Source: Chromobacterium amazonense | GTDB taxonomy: Bacteria; Pseudomonadota; Gammaproteobacteria; Burkholderiales; Chromobacteriaceae | DNA length: 64,000 bases | Direction: 5' to 3' | Assembly (NCBI RefSeq): GCF_001855565.1 | Contig: NZ_MKCR01000033.1 | Coordinates: 124,001 to 188,000 of the forward strand | Shown here: in pieces, positions 31,865-42,050 of the stretch | Numbering within the stretch: position 1 is the first letter of the stretch | Layout of the letters: every line of letters starts with the position of its first letter | Translations under genes and position numbers: made by a program | The notes under the pieces: model-generated | Told to the model about the DNA's origin: nothing | Databases searched by the model: none | Seen by the model: only the letters and a program-made list of their open reading frames with translations

Positions 31865-32027
31865 GCAAGCGCCTCGGCAGGCGCGTCGCATGCGCGGCGG
31901 CCTGCCGTTCTAGTTGCAGCCGTTCATTCGCCCGTGCAGGGCGAACACGGCAAGCCGGAGTCATAAGCCACGCCCCGGCCCATCCACCGACGCGCCGCCC
32001 GCCGGCCGTCCTTCAACAGGAGCGACG

Positions 32028-32696
32028 ATGCAAGCCGAGATCCATATCCATACAGCCGCCCCCAGCCGAGGCTGGGGCTGGATAGCCGACGGGTTCCAGC
32101 TGTTCCGCCAACAGAAATGGCCTTGGGTGGGCATGTCCCTGCTCTATGTGCTGATCTGGGTGGGCATGTCCATGCTGCAAAGCTTTGGCCAAGTGCTGCT
32201 CAGCAGCAGCATGCCGCTGTTCGTCGCCGGCTTCCTGCTAGCGGCCCAAAAGCGTAGCCTGGATCAAAGCATAAGCGTAGCGGACCTGTTCCTGGGTTGG
32301 CGGCTGCATTTCCGCCCGCTGGCCGGCTACTGCCTGTTCCTGCTGCCGATCAGCATCGTGAGCGAATACATCGCCCAGAATCTGCTGCAAAGCCACGGCG
32401 TTCAGCATACGCTGCTGATCGCGGCGGAAATCGCCCTGCTGCTGTTTGGGCTACTCTGCTCTTTCATTCCAGCCTTGCTGATCTTCAACGGCGTGGGGTT
32501 CTGGCAGGCGCTGTCGCTGAGCGTGCACGCCGTGCTGCGCAATTGGCAACCCATGCTGTTGAGCCTGCTCGCCTTTGTGCTGCTCGGCCTGCTGACCCTG
32601 CTGACGCTGGGGCTGGCTTTCCTGGTGCTTTTTCCGGTGATGTACCTGGCGCTGTTCCTGTCCTGGCGCGAAATTTTTGGCGCGGAAGCCGCCTGA
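32028..32696 (+). CDS. BPSS1780-family membrane protein
   Basis: This 222-residue protein has about six hydrophobic segments. The N-terminal motif SRGWGWIADGFQLFRQQKWPWVGMSLLYVLIW and the C-terminal LLFPVMYLALFLSWREIFG fit the BPSS1780 family of betaproteobacterial membrane proteins with no assigned function. CAGGAGCGACG precedes ATG 32028, which is preferred over the in-frame ATG at 31914. Confidence 0.85.
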   Translation: MQAEIHIHTAAPSRGWGWIADGFQLFRQQKWPWVGMSLLYVLIWVGMSMLQSFGQVLLSSSMPLFVAGFLLAAQKRSLDQSISVADLFLGWRLHFRPLAGYCLFLLPISIVSEYIAQNLLQSHGVQHTLLIAAEIALLLFGLLCSFIPALLIFNGVGFWQALSLSVHAVLRNWQPMLLSLLAFVLLGLLTLLTLGLAFLVLFPVMYLALFLSWREIFGAEAA

Positions 32697-32726
32697 GCCT
32701 TATGGGCGGCCGACAAGCCGCCTTTT

Positions 32727-33713
32727 TCATGCCCGCGCCACACCGCGCCAGCCGCGCCGGGCCGTTTGCGCCGCCAGCATCAGCCAGTCGGCGTCGTCCT
32801 CCAGCTCGGCCAAGCGCAAACAGCTCAGCGCCAGCTTGATGCTGTGATCGTCGGCCTGGGAACGGGCCTGCGCGGCGATTTCCCCGACATCGGCCAGAGC
32901 CATCTTCCCCGGCCGCGCCAAAACCGGACAACCGTTGTAGATATAAATGCCAAGCAGCGCCGCCTGCATCTGCAAAGCCGCGCTGTCCGGCACCTCGCTC
33001 ATGCCATGGCCGCGCGCCAGGCTCAGCGCCGCCTCCCAGCCGGTGAGCAGGTGCAGCGCGTCAAACTCATGCCGCGCCTGGAACAACAGGCGGGCGTAGC
33101 GCCGTTGCTCGCGCGCGCTGGCCAGCAGGCCCGGAGGCAGACGTTGCGGCACATCCGGCAAGGCCAGCGCCGCCGCGATGTCGTCCGAGATCAGCCGTCC
33201 ATCGTCCGGAATGGGCAAAGGCGCGGCCTGCCAGTCGCGCAGCACCTCGCCCAGGCCCAGCGGCGTAGTGGCAAGGCCAGGCAAGGGCAGCAAACGCCAG
33301 TGCGACAGCGCATAAGCCAAGGCAGCGTCGATTTCCGGCTCCACGCCGCCGCGCAGCGCATAGGCCAAGCGAATCACGCCATGGAACGACGCGGATGCCG
33401 GCGCCGCCAGAACCAGCTGCAAACGGCTCGGCCAATGACGCCCCCACTCGCCGCGCCCGCGCTCACAGGCAAAACGCCGCCGCCACGCGCCTTCGCTCTG
33501 CGCATCGCCCAGCCAGCCGCGGGTATCGCCGATATCGCGGCCATCGTCCGGCAGCGGCTCCAGATGGCTGCGCCGCGCCGCCAGCAAACGCAACTCGGCG
33601 TCGCTGGCCCCCAACTCCGCCAGCGCCTGCAGGGTCATCGGCAAATGATTGCTCAAACCGCCACGGTAGCTGCCGCTGTAAGGCAGCAACTCAGTCAACA
33701 TATCGCTCAGCAT
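32727..33713 (-). CDS. Questin oxidase family protein (DUF4243)
   Basis: This protein of 328 residues begins MLSDMLTELLPYSGSYRGGLSNHLPMTLQALAELGAS. The G-LSNHLPM-x-L-x-AL-x-LG-A pattern is the signature of the questin oxidase/AflY family, which in fungi performs Baeyer-Villiger-type ring cleavage in polyketide pathways. Later segments FHGVIRLAYAL and QARHEFDALHLLTGWEAA continue the helical His-rich fold. No polyketide genes are nearby, so the bacterial substrate is unknown. ATG 33713 follows GGAGCGAGGC; other in-frame starts lie further upstream. Confidence 0.78.
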   Translation of the reverse strand: MLSDMLTELLPYSGSYRGGLSNHLPMTLQALAELGASDAELRLLAARRSHLEPLPDDGRDIGDTRGWLGDAQSEGAWRRRFACERGRGEWGRHWPSRLQLVLAAPASASFHGVIRLAYALRGGVEPEIDAALAYALSHWRLLPLPGLATTPLGLGEVLRDWQAAPLPIPDDGRLISDDIAAALALPDVPQRLPPGLLASAREQRRYARLLFQARHEFDALHLLTGWEAALSLARGHGMSEVPDSAALQMQAALLGIYIYNGCPVLARPGKMALADVGEIAAQARSQADDHSIKLALSCLRLAELEDDADWLMLAAQTARRGWRGVARA

Positions 33714-34020
33714 GCCTCGCTCCATGGGGAGGTTTACGCTTACAGTCTGATCTCCAATTCCACTTAATGCCAATTGGATTTCAGGATGGCAGCGATAGCA
33801 AAGCGCAATGCCAACCATGGCCTTGGTTTGGCCGCGACGCCGCTCAAGCGCAAACAAGCGGCAAACCATTCCTGCCTCGCTGGCCAGGCTTTACGTTTCT
33901 TTGCAAACCGTCCTTGCCGCTAGAAACTTGCACAACATCCAACCATTAGAATCTGCCGATCTAACCCTATGAGGCGGCCAAGGCGCAGCCGTCCTAGTGT
34001 CTCCAGAAGAGATTTGCAGC
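33714..34020. other. Divergent intergenic region, no gene seen
   Basis: This 307 bp between the divergent questin-oxidase-like gene and the small membrane protein gene must hold both promoters. No convincing additional open reading frame, repeat or RNA structure was recognised. Confidence 0.6.
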
Positions 34021-34308
34021 ATGCGTAACCTTGCCCACCACATCCTGCCGACTTCCGCCACCATGCTGGGCGTGTGCATGACCGTCATCCCCATCATCAA
34101 ACTGATGAAAGTGGGCCATGTAGGCACCATCATCGACGAACTACTGGCCGACGACAGCGTCATCTTCCTGATCAGCGCCTTGTTGTCTTACTTATCGATA
34201 CGGCGCCCCAATTGGGGCCGTTTGGAACGGCATGCGGACATCGCCTTTGTCTTTGGCTTGTGCGGCATGTCGGTATGCGCGGTGTTGCTGTCTTTCGAAT
34301 TGCTGTAA
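34021..34308 (+). CDS. Small membrane protein of unknown function
   Basis: This 95-residue protein has three hydrophobic segments (PTSATMLGVCMTVIPIIKLM, DDSVIFLISALLSYLSI and IAFVFGLCGMSVCAVLLSFELL) joined by a basic loop RRPNWGRLERH. ATG 34021 is preferred; a GTG at 33997 in frame is possible. A hairpin with arms CAAGGGCA and TGCCCTTG follows at 34327-34355 and may terminate transcription. No family recognised. Confidence 0.7.
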   Translation: MRNLAHHILPTSATMLGVCMTVIPIIKLMKVGHVGTIIDELLADDSVIFLISALLSYLSIRRPNWGRLERHADIAFVFGLCGMSVCAVLLSFELL

Positions 34309-34387
34309 ATCCGGCTCAAAACGACACAAGGGCAAGCCTCCCGGCCTGCCCTTGCTTTCCATCACCCTAAACGAATGACGCGCATGC

Positions 34388-34425
34388 GGCGGAACGCCCC
34401 GGCAACGCCGGGGCCTCCGCCCTAC
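34388..34425. repeat. REP-like palindrome GGCGGAACGCCCC family, copy 2
   Basis: GGCGGAACGCCCC, GGCAACGCC, then GGGGCCTCCGCCCTAC. It lies just after the hutH stop codon and matches copies at 803 and 36430 in both ends, with a longer stem tip. Confidence 0.75.
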
Positions 34426-34426
34426 T

Positions 34427-35959
34427 TTACAGCGACGGCAATATGCTGCCGCCAATCAAACCATTGAAACGGCCGCTGGCCACCAGGACGGCGGCTTTTT
34501 CGATGTCCGGCGCGAAGTAGCGGTCCTTGTCGTAGAACGCCACCTGCTCGCGCAGCATCGCCTTGGCCGCTTCCAGCTTATCGCTGGACTGGTTAGGCGC
34601 GCGGAAGTCTATGCCCTGGCATGCCGCCAAAAGCTCAACCGCCAGGATGCCGGCGGTGTTGCCGGCCATGTCGCGCAGGCGGCGGCCGGCGAAAGTGGCC
34701 ATCGACACGTGGTCTTCCTGGTTGGCGCTGGTGGGCAGGCTGTCCACCGAGGCCGGGTGCGCCAGCGACTTGTTCTCGCTGGCCAGCGCGGCGGAGGTCA
34801 CCTGGGCGATCATGAAGCCGGAATTGACGCCGCCGTTGTTGACCAGGAAGGGCGGCAGCTTGGACAGATTGCTGTCGATCAGCAGCGCCATGCGGCGTTC
34901 GGACAAGGAGCCGATTTCGGCGATGGCCAGCGCCAAGTTGTCGGCGGCGAAGGCCACCGGTTCGGCGTGGAAGTTGCCGCCGGACAGGATGTCGTTGTCG
35001 CCGGCGAAAACCAGCGGGTTGTCGGAAACGGCATTGGCCTCCACGCGCAGCACCTCTGCCGCCTGGCGGATCTGGGTCAGGCAGGCGCCCATCACTTGCG
35101 GCTGGCAGCGCAGGCTGTACGGGTCTTGCACCTTGCCGCAGTTTTCATGCGATTGCTCGATCTGGCTGTGCGCCAGCAGCTCGCGGTACAGGCGGGCGGC
35201 GTCGATCTGGCCTTGATGGCCGCGCACCGCATGGATGCGCGCATCGAACGGGGTGCGGCTGCCCAGCGCGGCCTCCACCGACAGGCTGCCGGCCACGGTG
35301 GCGGACACATACAGGTCTTCCGCCGCGAACAGGCCTTCCAGCGCGAAGGCGGTGGATGCCTGGGTGCCGTTCAGCAGGGCCAGGCCTTCCTTCGGCGCCA
35401 GGGTGATCGGCTCCAGGCCTGCGGCGCGCATCGCCTCGGCGCCGGACACGCGCTTGCCGTCGACAAAAGCCTCGCCCTCGCCGATCAGCACCGCGCTCAT
35501 ATGCGACAGCGGCGCCAGGTCGCCGGACGCGCCGACCGAACCCTTCTGCGGAATCACCGGGTAGATCTGGCGGTTGAACAGCGTGACCAGGGCGTCTATG
35601 ACCTGGCGGCGGATGCCGGAAAAGCCGCGCGCCAGCGAGTTGATCTTCAGCGCCATCACCAGGCGCACGGTGCTGTCTTCCATCGGCTGGCCAATGCCGG
35701 CGGCGTGCGACAGCACGATGGAACGCTGCAGCAGCTCCAGCTCGTCGGTGGCGATCTTGGTATTGGCCAACAGGCCGAAGCCGGTGTTGATACCGTAGAC
35801 AGTGCGGCCCTCGGCCAGCACGCGCGCCACGGTGGCGGCGGAGGCGTCGATCTCCGCATGCGCGGACGGATCGATCTGCAATTGCAGGCCGGTTTCACGT
35901 GAAACACGGCGCAGCTCGGCCAGCGTCAGCTGGCCCGGTACGATGTTGAGGATGCTCAT
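34427..35959 (-). CDS. hutH: Histidine ammonia-lyase
   Basis: This 510-residue enzyme deaminates histidine to urocanate, the first step of histidine degradation. The Ala-Ser-Gly triad that cyclises to the MIO cofactor is at residues 144-146 ([14 protein letters not shown]). YGINTGFG near residue 55 and [18 protein letters not shown] in the C-terminal half are also family hallmarks. It is the last gene of the leftward hutI-G-U-lipocalin-H cluster. A parS-core palindrome lies in its first codons at 35891-35906. Confidence 0.97.
   Translation of the reverse strand: MSILNIVPGQLTLAELRRVSRETGLQLQIDPSAHAEIDASAATVARVLAEGRTVYGINTGFGLLANTKIATDELELLQRSIVLSHAAGIGQPMEDSTVRLVMALKINSLARGFSGIRRQVIDALVTLFNRQIYPVIPQKGSVGASGDLAPLSHMSAVLIGEGEAFVDGKRVSGAEAMRAAGLEPITLAPKEGLALLNGTQASTAFALEGLFAAEDLYVSATVAGSLSVEAALGSRTPFDARIHAVRGHQGQIDAARLYRELLAHSQIEQSHENCGKVQDPYSLRCQPQVMGACLTQIRQAAEVLRVEANAVSDNPLVFAGDNDILSGGNFHAEPVAFAADNLALAIAEIGSLSERRMALLIDSNLSKLPPFLVNNGGVNSGFMIAQVTSAALASENKSLAHPASVDSLPTSANQEDHVSMATFAGRRLRDMAGNTAGILAVELLAACQGIDFRAPNQSSDKLEAAKAMLREQVAFYDKDRYFAPDIEKAAVLVASGRFNGLIGGSILPSL
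35891..35906. promoter_or_regulatory. parS: parS-like ParB-binding site 2
   Basis: GGTTTCACGTGAAACA matches the parS consensus at 15 of 16 positions with a perfect 14-bp core. It lies inside the 5' part of hutH. Confidence 0.85.
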
Positions 35960-36019
35960 GGCTTCTGTCTCTCTTGCTTCTCTTATGTTTTGCTCATCGA
36001 TGGCTGATCCGGGCCGGAT

Positions 36020-36412
36020 TCAGCCGATGCGGGACCAGATCAGCGTCACGCGCTCTTTCAATCCCTGGCCGGACAGCTTGAGCCGTCCGTCCGGCAGGCG
36101 CTCCGCCTCGCGTCGCATGGTCTGGCCGATGACCGCCGGCGCGCTGGATTGCAAGGCGGTGTGGTAGACCACGCCCGGCTCCTTGCCCAGCCGCCAGCGG
36201 CCGGTATAGAAGTTGGATACCCGCTGCGCGTCTTCCGGGCTGGGATTGGCCAGCGGCTGGCGGTTCTGCGCCACGCTGACGTAGCCGCTGGCGGTGTAGA
36301 TCAGCGTCCCGCTCTGCTCGCCAGGCCAATGGAAGGCCTCGCCGTTTTCACGGTGGACGATGAAGTCGTCCAGCTTCCATTCGCCGATCAGGTCTGATGC
36401 TTGCACTGCCAT
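36020..36412 (-). CDS. Lipocalin-like domain protein within the hut operon
   Basis: This 130-residue protein belongs to the lipocalin-like (PF13924-type) group: LIGEWKLDDFIVHRENGEAF, GTLIYTASGYVSVAQNRQPL, then FYTGRWRLGKEPGVVYHT and RLKLSGQ. It forms a small eight-stranded barrel without a signal peptide. It lies between hutU and hutH, 53 bases from hutH upstream and in the same direction, so it is very likely co-transcribed. No hut role is established for this family; ligand binding of a pathway intermediate is only a guess. Confidence 0.82.
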   Translation of the reverse strand: MAVQASDLIGEWKLDDFIVHRENGEAFHWPGEQSGTLIYTASGYVSVAQNRQPLANPSPEDAQRVSNFYTGRWRLGKEPGVVYHTALQSSAPAVIGQTMRREAERLPDGRLKLSGQGLKERVTLIWSRIG

Positions 36413-36429
36413 TTCTCCATGTATGCGAA

Positions 36430-36461
36430 GGCGGAACGCCCCTCTGAGGCTTCCGCCCTAC
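36430..36461. repeat. REP-like palindrome GGCGGAACGCCCC family, copy 3
   Basis: GGCGGAACGCCCCTCTGAGG followed by CTTCCGCCCTAC. It sits in the 53-bp gap between hutU and the lipocalin gene, inside the operon, where it could act as a processing or stabilising element. Confidence 0.75.
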
Positions 36462-36465
36462 GCGT

Positions 36466-38136
<1,671 letters not shown>

Positions 38137-38185
38137 GGGGGCTCTCCTCTGTAAAACGGGTTCTCATGCCACGTAACATCAATTC

Positions 38186-38290
38186 GCCACGGAAGCACAC
38201 GGGAAGACACGGAAACAAATCAAATGACTTATCCAATCGGCATTTGAGTCTTCTTCCTGTTTTCCGTGTTCTTCCGTGTGTTTCTGTGGC
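38186..38290. repeat. CCACGGAA long inverted repeat, copy 2 (between hutG and hutU)
   Basis: The left arm GCCACGGAAGCACACGGGAA and the right arm ending CTTCCGTGTGTTTCTGTGGC are imperfect inverted repeats of about 31 bp around a 40-bp centre. The arms match those of the 20261-20415 element in the tail operon. It fills most of the 190-bp gap in the hut operon. Confidence 0.75.
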
Positions 38291-38326
38291 AAAAAAGCTT
38301 TTTAACTTGCGTGGAAATCCAGTCCA

Positions 38327-39259
38327 TCAACGGCGCAGATTCCGCGCCAACGACCACGCCAGCCGCGCCGCCGCCTTGGCGCCATGGCTGTCGATGTCGT
38401 ATTCCGGGTTGAACTCCACCAGGTCGGCGCCGACCAGCTTGCCGCTCTTGGCGATGCGGGCAGCCAGCGACTCCACCACGGCGATGTCCACGCCGTAGCC
38501 GGCAGGGGCCGACACCGCCGGCATCTGCGCCGCCGGCAGCACGTCCAGATCGATGGTCAGATAGACCACATCCACGCTGTCGAGAAAATCGGCCAGTTGG
38601 CCGCGGATATCGGCCAGCTGCCAGCCGTTCATGTCGGTATCCAGCCGCCACTCGGCGCCCAGCCGCCGCGCGGTGTCGAACAGCGCCTGGGTGTTGGCGG
38701 TTTCGGCCACGCCCAAGCACAAGTAGCGGAAATGTTGGCCATGCTGCGCGCAGTCGGCGGCGATCTGCGCGAACGGCGTGCCGCTGGTGGCCTCGTTCGC
38801 TTGGCGCAGGTCGAAGTGGGCGTCGAAATTGACAATGCCGATGCGCTTGCCGGGATGGGCATCGGCCAGGCCCAGCCAGTGGCCGTAGGCGGTTTCATGG
38901 CCGCCGCCCAGCACCAGCGGCAGATGGCCGGCGGCGGACACTTGCCGTACCTTCAAGGCCAGCTTGCGCTGGGCGGCGTCCAGATCGCCGGCGTCGCACA
39001 CCACGTCGCCGGCGTCGTACAGCGGCTGCGTGGGGTGGTAGGCCAGGTTGGCCAAGGCTTTGCGCAAGGCCTGCGGGCCGCCGGCCGCGCCGACGCGGCC
39101 CTGATTGCGGCGCACGCCCTCGTCGCAGGCGAAGCCAATGATGGCGATGCCCGGCGCGCCGCCTTCCGGCAGGGCCTGCACCACCTGGTGCCAGCGCCGG
39201 GCCGCCTCGCCTTCCGCCGCGTCCACACGGCCGGTCCACACGCTCATATTGATGCTCAT
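38327..39259 (-). CDS. hutG: Formimidoylglutamase
   Basis: This is a 310-residue arginase/ureohydrolase-family enzyme with the two-manganese site residues in LGGGHETAYGH, VNFDAHFDLR and TIDLDVLPAAQMPAVSAPAGYG. In the hut context it hydrolyses N-formimidoyl-L-glutamate to glutamate and formamide, giving the three-step-plus-one pathway that yields glutamate directly. It follows hutI by 53 bases in the same direction. ATG 39259 is used; a second ATG four codons on is possible. Confidence 0.94.
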   Translation of the reverse strand: MSINMSVWTGRVDAAEGEAARRWHQVVQALPEGGAPGIAIIGFACDEGVRRNQGRVGAAGGPQALRKALANLAYHPTQPLYDAGDVVCDAGDLDAAQRKLALKVRQVSAAGHLPLVLGGGHETAYGHWLGLADAHPGKRIGIVNFDAHFDLRQANEATSGTPFAQIAADCAQHGQHFRYLCLGVAETANTQALFDTARRLGAEWRLDTDMNGWQLADIRGQLADFLDSVDVVYLTIDLDVLPAAQMPAVSAPAGYGVDIAVVESLAARIAKSGKLVGADLVEFNPEYDIDSHGAKAAARLAWSLARNLRR

Positions 39260-39312
39260 CGCTGAATCCTTGTCTTGCGCTACTCCGCCGCGGCGGAGTG
39301 GCGGTCATGCGC

Positions 39313-40554
39313 TTAATCGATGTGTTGAACCGTCCCGCGGAACACGCGCTGTTTCAAAACTGGCACGCCCACGCTATAGGCGATTTCGGCCGGATGCTCG
39401 ATATCCCATACCAAAAGGTCCGCCACGCAGCCAGCCGCCAGGCGGCCATGCGTGTCGCCGCGGCCCAGAGCCTGCGCCGCATGGCGGGTGACGCCGGCCA
39501 ACGCTTCTTCCGGCGTCAGGCCAAACAAGACGCAGGCCTGATTCATCGCCAGGCGGATAGACGCGAACGGGCTGGTGCCGGGGTTCAGATCAGTGGACAC
39601 CGCCATCGCCACGCCGGCGGCGCGCAGCTTGTCCACCGGCGGTTTTTGCGTCTCGCGCAGGAAATAGAAGGCGCCGGGCAGCAGCACCGCCACGGTGCCG
39701 GCGCGTTTCAACGCTGCCACGCCGGCGTCGTCCAGATATTCGATGTGGTCGGCCGACAGGCCGCCGAATTCCGCCACCAGCTCCGCGCCGTGGAGGTTGG
39801 ACAGCTGCTCGACATGGCCCTTGACGCGCAGGCCATGGCGGCGCGCCGCTTCGAACACGCGGCGGGTTTGCGCCGGCGTGAAGCCGACGGATTCGCAAAA
39901 CACGTCCACCGCCTCCGCCAGACCGGCTCTGGCCGCCACCGGCAAGATGGTTTCGATGACCAGATCGATATAGCCGTCGGCGTCGCCGGCGTACTCCGGC
40001 GGCACCGCATGCGCGGCCAGCAGCGTGGCCGCCACTTCCACCGGCAGCGAATCCTGCAGCCGCCGCGCTGCAGTCAATTGCTTCAGCTCGTCCGCCTGGG
40101 TCAGGCCGTAGCCGGATTTGATCTCCACCGTGGTGACGCCTTCGGCCATCAGCGCCTTCAGCCGCGGCAGGCTCTTCAGCGCCAGCTCCTCCTCGTCCAG
40201 CCAGCGGGTGGCGCGCACGGTGGAGACGATGCCGCCGCCCTCGGCGGCGATCTGTTGGTAAGGCACGCCGGATAGCCGCTTCTCCCACTCCGCCGCTCGG
40301 CTGCCGCCGTACACCAGATGGGTGTGGCAGTCGATCAGCCCGGGCGTGACCCAGCGGCCTTGCAGGTCGAATACCTCGCCGTCGAAAGCAGCCGGATCAA
40401 CCTCCGCCTGCGGCAACACCGCCGCGATGTGGCCGTCGCGCAACAACAGCGCGTGGCCTTCCAGGCTGCCGTACGGCGCGGCGCGGGCCGGGTCCATGGT
40501 GGCCAGCCGGGCATTCAGCCATAGGCTGGGGCGGTGCGGATGAATCGGTGGCAT
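39313..40554 (-). CDS. hutI: Imidazolonepropionase
   Basis: This is a 413-residue amidohydrolase. The metal-binding [10 protein letters not shown], central [16 protein letters not shown] and the C-terminal [12 protein letters not shown] with the metal Asp identify HutI, which opens the ring of imidazolonepropionate to give formimidoylglutamate. It is first in the operon and lies 17 bases from the HutC-type operator at 40572. Start at [14 protein letters not shown]; the family usually begins near here. Confidence 0.95.
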   Translation of the reverse strand: MPPIHPHRPSLWLNARLATMDPARAAPYGSLEGHALLLRDGHIAAVLPQAEVDPAAFDGEVFDLQGRWVTPGLIDCHTHLVYGGSRAAEWEKRLSGVPYQQIAAEGGGIVSTVRATRWLDEEELALKSLPRLKALMAEGVTTVEIKSGYGLTQADELKQLTAARRLQDSLPVEVAATLLAAHAVPPEYAGDADGYIDLVIETILPVAARAGLAEAVDVFCESVGFTPAQTRRVFEAARRHGLRVKGHVEQLSNLHGAELVAEFGGLSADHIEYLDDAGVAALKRAGTVAVLLPGAFYFLRETQKPPVDKLRAAGVAMAVSTDLNPGTSPFASIRLAMNQACVLFGLTPEEALAGVTRHAAQALGRGDTHGRLAAGCVADLLVWDIEHPAEIAYSVGVPVLKQRVFRGTVQHID

Positions 40555-40571
40555 CGGTTTCTCGCGCAGTG

Positions 40572-40587
40572 ATTTGTATATACAAAT
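40572..40587. promoter_or_regulatory. HutC operator in the hutI promoter
   Basis: ATTTGTATATACAAAT is a perfect 16-bp palindrome 17 bases before the hutI start. HutC (GntR family) operators in Pseudomonas and enterics contain TTGTATATACAA, which is present here exactly. Urocanate would release the repressor. Confidence 0.88.
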
Positions 40588-40660
40588 ACGCGCATGGTTT
40601 AGCACTGTCAAGCCGCTGATTTGTAAAATCCGCTACAAATCCTTGATGTTGCAGGGCAAT

Positions 40661-40688
40661 AAAAAAGGCTGCCAGCAGGCAGCCTTTT
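40661..40688 (-). terminator. Rho-independent terminator of hutC
   Basis: AAAAGGCTGCC, AGCA, GGCAGCCTTTT. On the minus strand the T-tract TTTTTTATTG follows, about 30 bases after the hutC stop, which separates hutC transcription from the hutI operon. Confidence 0.88.
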
Positions 40689-40702
40689 CCTAATCGCATT
40701 AA

Positions 40703-40714
40703 TTGTATATACCG
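40703..40714. promoter_or_regulatory. Degenerate HutC half-operator
   Basis: TTGTATATACCG matches the TTGTATATACAA core at ten of twelve bases. It adjoins the hutC stop codon, about 116 bp from the full operator. A secondary HutC contact is possible but unproven. Confidence 0.45.
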
Positions 40715-40716
40715 AT

Positions 40717-41433
40717 TTACTTTTTCACGCGCGTTTGCGAACGCAGCTTGTAACGCAGGCCGGGATGCGTCAGCCGGGCGAAACTGACCAGCTTCTTGTG
40801 CGACCAGGTGCGGCGCAGCACCAACAAGCACGGTTCGGCGGCGGCAATGCCGAGCAGCGTCTGCTCCGCCGGCCCCGGCAGCACGGCTTCCACGCTATGC
40901 TCGATATCCGTGAGCGGGCAACTTTGCATCAGGTAGTCGTTGGGGGTGCGTTCGCGGAAATCCTGGCGCAGGTAGTCGGGCGCGAAAGCCGGGTTGACGT
41001 AGCGGTCTTCCAGCTGGATCGGCACCTCGTCCTCGCAATGCACGATCAGCGAGTGATACACCAGGCCGCCGGCGCGCACGCTCAGACGCAAGGCCACTTC
41101 CTCGCTGGCCGGCACCGCCTCCAGCACCATCACTTGAGCGGTATGGAGGTGGCCGCGCGCCTCGATCTCGGCGGCGATGTTGTTGATGTCCAACAACGGC
41201 GACTCCGCCTTGCGTTCGGCCACGTAAGTGCCGTCGCCGGCGAAACGCAGCAGGATGCCGGCTTCGGCCAGGTCGCGCACCGCCTTGTTGACCGTCATCC
41301 GCGACACGCCAAACTGGCGCGCCAGCTCCAGCTCCGGCGGAATCTTGCAACCGGGCAGAAAGTGGCGGTCGCGAATGCCGGACAGGATGTAGTCCTTGAT
41401 CCGTTGGTAACGGGGTTGCGGGGCGTCTGACAC
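40717..41433 (-). CDS. hutC: Histidine utilization repressor HutC (GntR family)
   Basis: This is a 238-residue GntR/HutC-subfamily regulator: N-terminal winged helix (YQRIKDYILSGIRDRHFLPG and ARQFGVSRMTVNKAVRDLAEAG), then the UTRA ligand domain (EDRYVNPAFAPDYLRQDF and HSVEAVLPG) that binds urocanate. The GTG at 41433 is chosen because GGAG lies 5 bases upstream and the family begins MSxxxPxPRYQxIKDYI. It is co-oriented with and directly upstream of the hut structural genes. Confidence 0.95.
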   Translation of the reverse strand: MSDAPQPRYQRIKDYILSGIRDRHFLPGCKIPPELELARQFGVSRMTVNKAVRDLAEAGILLRFAGDGTYVAERKAESPLLDINNIAAEIEARGHLHTAQVMVLEAVPASEEVALRLSVRAGGLVYHSLIVHCEDEVPIQLEDRYVNPAFAPDYLRQDFRERTPNDYLMQSCPLTDIEHSVEAVLPGPAEQTLLGIAAAEPCLLVLRRTWSHKKLVSFARLTHPGLRYKLRSQTRVKK

Positions 41434-41520
41434 CGTGGCTCCATGTTCGAGGGAATGGCCGATTGTAGCGCGAGCGGCCGCATCGCTGGATGATCCAGCG
41501 CAGAAAACCGGAGGCAAGCC

Positions 41521-41982
41521 ATGATGACCCTGCCGCAGTGGCTGGAGGCGTACGACGAAAGCCATCGCCATCCGTTCAACATCGCCATGCACAAGCTGTG
41601 CGTGCCGCTGATCGTGCTGTCGCTGCTGGGCATGCTGATGGCCCTGCCCGGCCCGCTGCCCTGGGCCTGGCTGGCCGTGCTGGCGGGCGTGGCCTGGTAC
41701 TGGCGGCTGTCGCGCCAGGCGGCGCTGGTGATGGCGCTGTTGTGCAGCGTAGGGCTGCTGTTGCTGAGCGCGGCGCAAAGCGCCGGCTGGCCGCTGGGCT
41801 ACCTGTCGCTGCTGGTGTTCGCGCTGGCCTGGGCGGGCCAGTTTGTCGGCCATGCGCGCGAAGGCAGGAAACCCTCGTTCACCCAGGATTTGCAATTTCT
41901 GCTGATCGGCCCGCTGTGGACCCTGCGCGCGCTGTGGCTGCGCTTGGGCCTGATCGACCGCGAAACGCCGACAAAACCCTGA
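41521..41982 (+). CDS. Mpo1-like (DUF962) membrane protein
   Basis: This 153-residue protein has four hydrophobic segments. The His pattern ESHRHPFNIAMHKLCVPLIV and the later GHAREGRKPSFTQDLQFLLIGPLW are hallmarks of the Mpo1/YGL010w family. In yeast this is a dioxygenase that shortens 2-hydroxy fatty acids in phytosphingosine breakdown. The invariant His residues appear present. The bacterial role is not established. GGAGGCAAGCC lies before the ATG; the gene is divergent from hutC. Confidence 0.88.
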   Translation: MMTLPQWLEAYDESHRHPFNIAMHKLCVPLIVLSLLGMLMALPGPLPWAWLAVLAGVAWYWRLSRQAALVMALLCSVGLLLLSAAQSAGWPLGYLSLLVFALAWAGQFVGHAREGRKPSFTQDLQFLLIGPLWTLRALWLRLGLIDRETPTKP

Positions 41983-42050
41983 TCCACCGCAGCACGCCCC
42001 TGGCGCCACGCGCTATCATCGGTCTTTTTTCGGATTTCGATGGAGCGCAC

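Noticed and set aside
40717-42009. 430-residue start for HutC
   Set aside because: The N-terminal extension would overlap the Mpo1-like gene on the opposite strand; GTG 41433 has a ribosome-binding site and the family length.
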